Source: Rutidosis leptorrhynchoides (lineage: Eukaryota; Streptophyta; Magnoliopsida; Asterales; Asteraceae). Taken from it: a DNA stretch of 64,000 bases. The stretch spans positions 362,990,001 to 363,054,000 of the forward strand of contig NC_092340.1 in NCBI RefSeq assembly GCF_046630445.1, given 5' to 3'. Positions 58,595 to 64,000 of this stretch are shown here, in pieces (within the stretch, counting starts at the first letter, position 1; each line of letters begins with the position of its first letter). Made by a program: the position numbers and the translations under genes. Under the pieces are notes generated by a model. It did no database searches and was not told the origin of the DNA. It saw nothing but the letters and a program-made list of their open reading frames with translations.

Positions 58595-59743
58595 TTAAGT
58601 GGGGTTAGACTTCCCCACACTTAGCTGACGACATGTGAAATCGGTAGAATAAGTTCCACGAATTAGAATAGTGAGCCAGTTATTTACATCTCGGGTGGTG
58701 TATAATATATCATTGGGTTTAAAGTTTAGAACCACCCGATTGTCACTATTTAATTCTTTTTTAAGTGTAGCTTTTAGTAAATGGATATGTCTCTTTTCTG
58801 GTTCTTGGTCAAATGGATCGATATACATCGACATACATATTTCTATAGGGTGGATAATTCCTAACATTTCTTTCCGTTCATTCTCAGGATCAAAGGTTTC
58901 ACCTCTATTACCCAATTGGGTGAAATTCGAGGTGTCATTATCTATTAAAGCTCGTAGTTCATCTTCGCTAGATGACTCGTCTATTGAGAATATTGGGTTG
59001 GAAGGTTGTGGAATGGTGAATTTCGGGATTGGAGTAGATTCTTCTTCATTAATGGTACTTATTGGTCTCACCATTTTGGTCTCGGGGGTAAAATTTTCAA
59101 CGTTATCGTTTTCCCAAGAGTACCAATTTGTCACCCTTACTTCTTCTTTATCCATTGATGGATCGATGATTTCGTCGGTAGAGGCTAATGTGTCGATATG
59201 TTGTGAAATTGGTAAAATTGAATAAAAAGTATCATCGGTATAATTGGTGATTTCGGAGCTCTCGAATTCATCAAAATTCGATGATATGAGATTTTCTTGC
59301 ACACGACTCCTCAGATCAACAGGTGTGTAGTCTGATAGAGTTTCAGCTTGTCGGTTTACAAACTCTCTCATTTGTTCATTTTGAGCATTGAGTTCTTCGA
59401 GTTTGATTTTCATATTGTCTAATAAATTTTCAGACACGTAATTTTCCTCGTCTACTGGTTGTTGAGTTTGGATATATTCTTGGGAATAATCCCAATTTGA
59501 ATTGTATTCTTCATAATCATTCCATTCAGGTTCCGTGGGTGCGTAATTTTTCATAGGAACGTAATAATAACATTCCCATGTTGAGTGATAATCTCCACAG
59601 ATTTCACAACCAGTTATTGTTTCGTCATTCGTGATCCAAGATTGACCGAACGAATTGTCATCAACACTCGTTTGAGAGTATTGATTTAATTGATTTTGGA
59701 TATCAAAAAGGGTTTCCATAGCCTTGTTTTCAAAATTTTCCAT
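58595..59743 (-). CDS. Gag-like protein of the gag-only element (382 residues)
   Basis: ATG 59743 on the minus strand gives 382 residues ending at 58595. A zinc knuckle lies near the N-terminus (C46, C49, H53, C58; CEICGDYHSTWEC, CX2CX3HX4C). That spacing is the one seen in Athila/Tat gag proteins. A Tyr/Glu/Pro-rich stretch follows, then a short coiled coil at about 105-140 (KIKLEELNAQNEQMREF), then an acidic Ser/Thr-rich region and a C-terminal segment with HIHLLKATLKKEL. The large N-terminal capsid domain of a full Athila gag is missing, so this is a reduced gag. It is intact in a very young element, so it may help the element use a partner's machinery. Confidence 0.75.
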   Translation of the reverse strand: MENFENKAMETLFDIQNQLNQYSQTSVDDNSFGQSWITNDETITGCEICGDYHSTWECYYYVPMKNYAPTEPEWNDYEEYNSNWDYSQEYIQTQQPVDEENYVSENLLDNMKIKLEELNAQNEQMREFVNRQAETLSDYTPVDLRSRVQENLISSNFDEFESSEITNYTDDTFYSILPISQHIDTLASTDEIIDPSMDKEEVRVTNWYSWENDNVENFTPETKMVRPISTINEEESTPIPKFTIPQPSNPIFSIDESSSEDELRALIDNDTSNFTQLGNRGETFDPENERKEMLGIIHPIEICMSMYIDPFDQEPEKRHIHLLKATLKKELNSDNRVVLNFKPNDILYTTRDVNNWLTILIRGTYSTDFTCRQLSVGKSNPT

Positions 59744-60845
59744 TTTATTGCGATGGCCAAATTTTAGCTACAATGTGGTGCATTTACTAATTATCCTATT
59801 AGTTATAAAAATAGAAAAACTTATATAAGTTGTCCAATTAATAGACTTTTCTGCTTTTGCCCACGTTTCGAATAGCCAATAGATGCAGCAGGGAGCCAGA
59901 ACCCTTTAAATCGGAAGCTCACAACTCAGCCACTAACAAATCCAACTATTACTACGAAGCAGAAAATTGTCAACGTCCATTAATTTAACCACTTAAATAA
60001 TTTTTCTTTCTGTTTGAGATATTAGATAAGAAATAGAGAAAAATTCTAAGTCCTAAAAACTAAAGCGTCGAGAAATAAGAAAGAAAAAGAATGCGCGTCG
60101 AAAAACGTCGAAAAATAAAAATAAGAAAATAGCGCGTCGTAACTTAAAAAGGAATTAAAAACTAAGAATTAAAAGTTGCGTCTAAAAATATTAAAGCTTA
60201 AAAGAAAGACTATATCCCAAATGGTAATAACTTAAAAAGGTACTAAAATATAAAAACGGCGTCGCAAAATTCTAAAGCACCTAAATCTTAGTCTAAAGAA
60301 AAAGCACTTAAGGGATTTTACGGCAAAGCCTAAAAATCTAGAAGTAAAAATAACTATGGCAAAAACTAAGTTTAAAACTAAATATGAGCTAAAAATACAA
60401 ATATTACGCTAAAACGATTAAAAAGGGACAAAATATAAAAATATACAAAAAGTTGTAAAAAGTACAATTTTTATAAAAATATTATTTTTATATTATTTAT
60501 TTATTAAAACTATTAATTTTACATATAATAAAACTAATTAAAATTTAAAATACAATTTAATTAAAAAAAACTTAAACTAATTATAATAATTAAACTAATT
60601 AGGGTTTATTAATAATAATAATAATAAAATCCGTAATTAATGTGAAATTAGGGTTCTGTCACGTGTGTCAGAGTGTCTCCGCGAGTCGCGATATTTCAAG
60701 CAGCAAACCCCGCGAGTCGCGGGGTTCCAAAATTCAACTCTGGTACAGTTTTTAATTCGACGTGTTTTTTTTTTTTTTTTTTTGATATTGTTTTTCTAAA
60801 AATATATTTATACAAATATATATTAAAAATATAGCGTTTCGCCAA
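59744..60845 (-). promoter_or_regulatory. Gag-only element 5' leader with palindromes
   Basis: About 1.1 kb, A/T-rich, no gene. Two copies of the element's palindrome occur close to the PBS: TCTCCGCGAGTCGCGATA (60676-60692 region, one arm degenerate) and ACCCCGCGAGTCGCGGGGTT (60707-60726). A poly(T) run lies at 60766-60783. On the minus strand this is between PBS and gag, the same position as the extra palindromes of the sirevirus leader. Confidence 0.65.
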
Positions 60846-60865
60846 GTTCCCCGGCAGCGGCGCCA
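60846..60865 (-). other. tRNA-Asp-type primer-binding site
   Basis: On the minus strand TGGCGCCGCTGCCGGGGAAC lies 6 bp after the LTR end. It matches the complement of plant tRNA-Asp 3' end except for one base. This PBS is characteristic of Athila/Tat elements. Confidence 0.88.
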
Positions 60866-60871
60866 AAAACT

Positions 60872-62748
60872 TGATGTCGTAGCGGAGTGGTACCAAATAG
60901 TTTATATTTTTACTAGGAAAAACTATTAAATACGATACAATTTTACACAAAATATGACAAGTTTTAATTATTTATTTAGAAATGGGATATACCTAAACAT
61001 TGCTACAACACTATAGGCAGTGTACCTAATCGTAGAGTAGTGTAGTTTTTAGTAAGTCCGGTTCGTTCCACAGGAAGCTGGCTTATTTCACACTATATTT
61101 TAAACAATTATATTCGTACAAAATATATTATATTAATAATATATAAAAGGGGGTTTTACCGTTTAATGACCGGTTTGTCGATTTTATATTTTAAGCGAAG
61201 CGTAAAGTAAATGACGATATTTAACTAACAATATAAAATAAATAACAATAATTAAAATGACAATAAATAAAAGTACGAGGAAATATGAAATAAAATATAT
61301 TATGCTTATTTAAACTTCCGTAATCATGATGTTTGACGTGTTGATTTTTAGTTTATTCCCATGGGTTAATTGTCCTTTGTCCTGGATTATTTAATATGTC
61401 CGTCTGGTTTTTGTCCATAACAGTCCATCGGTCATAAATTTAAAGTGCGAGTGTCCTCGTCAAATTATCCTTATACCCGAAGTCAAATATTCCAACTAAT
61501 TGGGGACTTAAACTGTAACAAGGTTTTAATACTTTGTTTAGTAATTACACCAGGTTATCGACTGAGTGTAATCCAAGGTTTTAATACTTTGTTATCAATT
61601 ATGCCAAGTGTCCTTATACATAATTTCACCCCTGTTTTAATAATTCCATAGACTATTAATCCATTCCCGTGTCCGGTTAAATGAACGATTATTCGTACAT
61701 ATAAATACCCCGCCCATCGTGTCCGATCGAGTGTATATGGTTATTTATAGGGACGTCCAATTGTAAATCTTTATATTAAAATTAACAAACTATCATTTAG
61801 TTAAACAAATATAAAGCCCATTAATAGCTCATGGTCTAATTTCCACAAGTGTCGTTCTTTTGTCCAAACCCCAATTATGGTACAAAGCCCAATTACCCCG
61901 TCTTTAATATTTAGTCCAACATCATGATTACTTTGGCTCAAATAAGCATAATAATAACTTAAGTACGAGACATTAATTTAAAAAGGAGAACATAACTTAC
62001 ATTGAGTATTTATCGCGTAGTGTTACACGGACAGAATTTCGACTTCAAAAACCCGTAAAAATAACTTTTACATAACCCGAACTAATCTAATATAAAACTA
62101 CCCTATACTATATATATTATATATATATATTTATTTATTTATTTATTTATTACAGAGTATTATTATTATTATTTTTATATTTTTACACGCAGAATTCGTG
62201 AGCTTTTATAGGAGTTTTGATTTCTGACAGCTCCGCGAGTCGTGGAGTTTTTAGCCTTCAAACTTCGCGAGTCGCGGAGTTTGAAAATCCAGCTCAGGAT
62301 CATTTGTCTCATAGCCTGTCGACATAATTTTTAAATATATATAATATATAAATAATTTATATAATTATTTAAATATTATATTATATTCTTGTGCATAGTT
62401 GACTTGTAATTTTTGGTCCGTTGCGTCGGGCGTTGATAGTTGACTCATGTCCCGGTTCCGGATTTTCGAACGTCCTTGCGTACAATTTAATATCTTGTAC
62501 TTTGCATTTTGTAACTTGTACTCTTGTCATTTTTAGACGTTTTTCATCAATAAATTGAACCTTTTGAATTGTATCTTGAACATTTGAGCTTTTTGGACGT
62601 TTGTGTCTTCAAATCTTCGTTTTCGCCTTTTGTCTTCGCACTTATTTATTTAAACAATTACAATGAAAATATAATACAATTACATATGAAAACCTATTAT
62701 TTAGGAGGGATATTGCTATAAAATATATGTTCCTTTTTAGCCTTATCA
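60872..62748 (-). repeat. Gag-only element 5' LTR
   Basis: The 1877-bp repeat is nearly identical to 54774-56640, with a 10-bp insertion near 61085. It carries the palindromes at 62231-62247 and 62260-62282 and a minus-strand TATA box (complement 62203-62210). Confidence 0.93.
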
Positions 62749-63342
62749 ATAGCAATATAGAGACACGGAAGAATTAGAAACACTATAAACACAAGAGTAT
62801 AGTAGAAGTAAATAGATTCTTCTGGTGGTAGATGAAAAAGAAGAATGACAAATATAAAAGTTAGGAGTATATCAAGAATCAGGACTGGATGGAGCATATT
62901 GATGAATGCTTTAAAGTAAGAATCAAGGGAGAAAGAATAGAAGGTGTGAGTCGTGGAAAATAAGGAAACGAAGGGGTGAATTTATAGTGAAATATCCGAC
63001 AGAGCAATCGAAACAGATTATTGCATATAATCAAAGAAGATCCTGATTTCCTTAATCACCAAAGAACCAAATCTTATTACGTAAGATTCTCTTTAAATCC
63101 CTTAAATCTCGAAAATCAATCATAACTACGTCATCGGTTAAGACGAATATATTTTACTCATCTCATTCTTTTACGATAGTCTCATTTATATTCTTCGCAT
63201 AATCGAATCGTTTTATCTACATTACTCAATGATGATAAAACTCCATTATCACCTTATATTTGTCATGAAAACCTTCTTATTGTTATCCATAACAACCTCT
63301 ATCAAATTTCGGGGACGAAATTTCTTTAACGGGTAGGTACTG
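62749..63342 (+). mobile_element. LARD B interior, right part, with degraded PPT region
   Basis: Colinear with LARD A 14650-15073 (CCGAAAGAGCAATCGAAACAG-like block, then TTCGGGGACGAAATTTC and TTTAACGGGTAGGTAC next to the LTR). No credible gene is present. Confidence 0.8.
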
Positions 63343-64000
63343 TAATGACCCAGAATTTTCCGACCAAATTATACTTATGAGATTAATATTTACATAAATT
63401 AAACCATAACAACATGATAAGAAATCCAAATTGTTGAGACTTGTGTTTTTGAAAAGAGTTTTACACAACGTTTGACCGTCCAATATGACCGATGATATCA
63501 CGAACTATATAACATACGATAATTATATGTTTGTGTATATATATGTATTTATATATATTTAACATGATCTAAGGATGGTTTAACATCTCATTGTGTACTA
63601 ATGACAATGAGTTATAAGTATATTTTGAAACTACTAACTTAAGTTTTCAAAACGATAACTATACGTAACATTCTTTGATATATATACTTATAATCTATAA
63701 TGCTTATACATGTATCGTATATATAATGTATTTAATCACTTTTTAAGGACTTAAATACATAAAACAATATAAGTATATTCACAAAAGATAGCTATATTTG
63801 AATTCTCGTTCCGTTTCCTCAAGATTTCTATACGTATATCTAGGGTATATGTACCCGTATCATACCCAGCTTCTATACGTATTTACTATTGGTATATACA
63901 CATCAAATCAACATCCTAATCAACATTATTACTGCCCTAGATATGAGGTAACTAGGATTTGTCAAGTAGTATGAATTATTAGTAAGAAAACAAAATTAGG
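63343..64000 (+). repeat. LARD B 3' LTR, first 658 bp
   Basis: Starts TGTAATGACCCAGAATTTTCC, matching 48555 onward with about five base differences. It continues past the window end. Confidence 0.93.

Larger units (their letters stand above)
54774..62748 (-). mobile_element. Gag-only Athila/Tat-type LTR element (TR-GAG), TSD ATAGC
   Basis: A 7975-bp minus-strand element with LTRs 54774-56640 (1867 bp) and 60872-62748 (1877 bp). The exact TSD atagc lies at 54769-54773 and 62749-62753. The tRNA-Asp-type PBS is at 60846-60865 and the PPT at 56641-56660. The interior (4.2 kb) contains one ORF, a gag-like protein, and no protease, RT, RNase H or integrase. Elements with only gag between LTRs are known as TR-GAGs and depend on an autonomous partner. 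The LTRs differ by about six bases and one 10-bp indel, so this is one of the youngest insertions. Confidence 0.93.
48555..64000 (+). mobile_element. LARD B: second large non-coding LTR element, 3' LTR runs off the window
   Basis: The 5' LTR 48555-51228 (2674 bp, TGTAATGACCC ... GGGTCCTTTCA) is followed by a PBS, an interior related to LARD A, and a 3' LTR from 63343 of which 658 bp are visible. About five differences are visible over those 658 bp, so it is young. It is inserted in the RT end of a minus-strand copia (junction after 48554). The gag-only element 54774-62748 is nested in it. Apart from one short gag-like ORF (51866-52312) the interior is non-coding. Confidence 0.9.

Noticed and set aside
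58671..59225. 184-residue plus-strand frame opposite the gag-like ORF
   Set aside because: It is the antisense of the minus-strand gag-like CDS, which has a zinc knuckle and lies between PBS and PPT of the same orientation.

Overview
This window is a plant repeat landscape, almost certainly from a eudicot nuclear genome. I favour an Asteraceae (daisy family) species, because the sirevirus's large accessory protein looks like one I recall as abundant in Asteraceae assemblies; that is a memory-based inference. I find no convincing host protein-coding gene, rRNA, functional tRNA or CRISPR array. Almost every base belongs to a retrotransposon, a Helitron-like element, a SINE-like insertion or a microsatellite. 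The complete elements have intact TG...CA termini, and three have exact 5-bp target-site duplications (TSDs).

Layout. (1) 1-19405: a large non-coding LTR element (LARD A) with ~4.3 kb LTRs, whose 5' LTR is cut by the window start. A minus-strand Ty1/copia element (5458-13541, TSD ATTAT) is nested in its interior. LARD A itself sits in an Athila/Tat-type element, of which the 3' tail, polypurine tract (PPT) and 3' LTR remain at 19406-21496. (2) 21497-25917: the least repeat-dense stretch. It has a minisatellite, an (AT)n tract, a 703-bp retroposed unit ending in an Au-SINE-like sequence with a perfect 13-bp TSD, and several fresh short tandem duplications. (3) 25918-41246: a very young 15.3-kb sirevirus-type Ty1/copia element (TSD TGGAG; LTRs differ by about one base in 493). 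It carries gag, pol and a 3' accessory module of two related ORFs. (4) 41252-41640: the continuation of the sirevirus target, ending in a Helitron 3' hairpin-CTAG terminus. (5) 41711-47420: a small TRIM-like LTR element split by a 3.9-kb solo LARD LTR (minus strand), with a 745-bp solo copia-type LTR inside its right LTR. (6) 47685-48554: the 3' end of a minus-strand copia pol (RT end and RNase H), cut by LARD B. (7) 48555-64000: LARD B (2.67 kb LTR, interior related to LARD A, a short surviving gag-like ORF, 3' LTR running off the window). A minus-strand gag-only Athila/Tat-type element (54774-62748, TSD ATAGC) is nested inside it.

How the parts work. The sirevirus supplies the only near-complete enzymatic machinery: protease, integrase, RT and RNase H with their catalytic motifs. 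One long reading frame is, however, interrupted by three in-frame stops. Its accessory ORFs lie behind what looks like their own promoter: a palindrome array plus TATA box resembling the LTR promoter, an ATG-free leader, a splice donor, an intron, and splice acceptors just before each ATG-TCA-GGT start. The LARDs, TRIM and gag-only element have little or no enzyme capacity and must have moved in trans.

The observation I rate highest is that three LTR families here (the sirevirus and two Athila/Tat-type families) each carry their own family-specific set of 16-18 bp palindromes ending about 10-25 bp upstream of the TATA box. In the two families where it can be seen, the palindromes recur between primer-binding site and gag. 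Counts of LTR differences quoted below were made by eye and are approximate.
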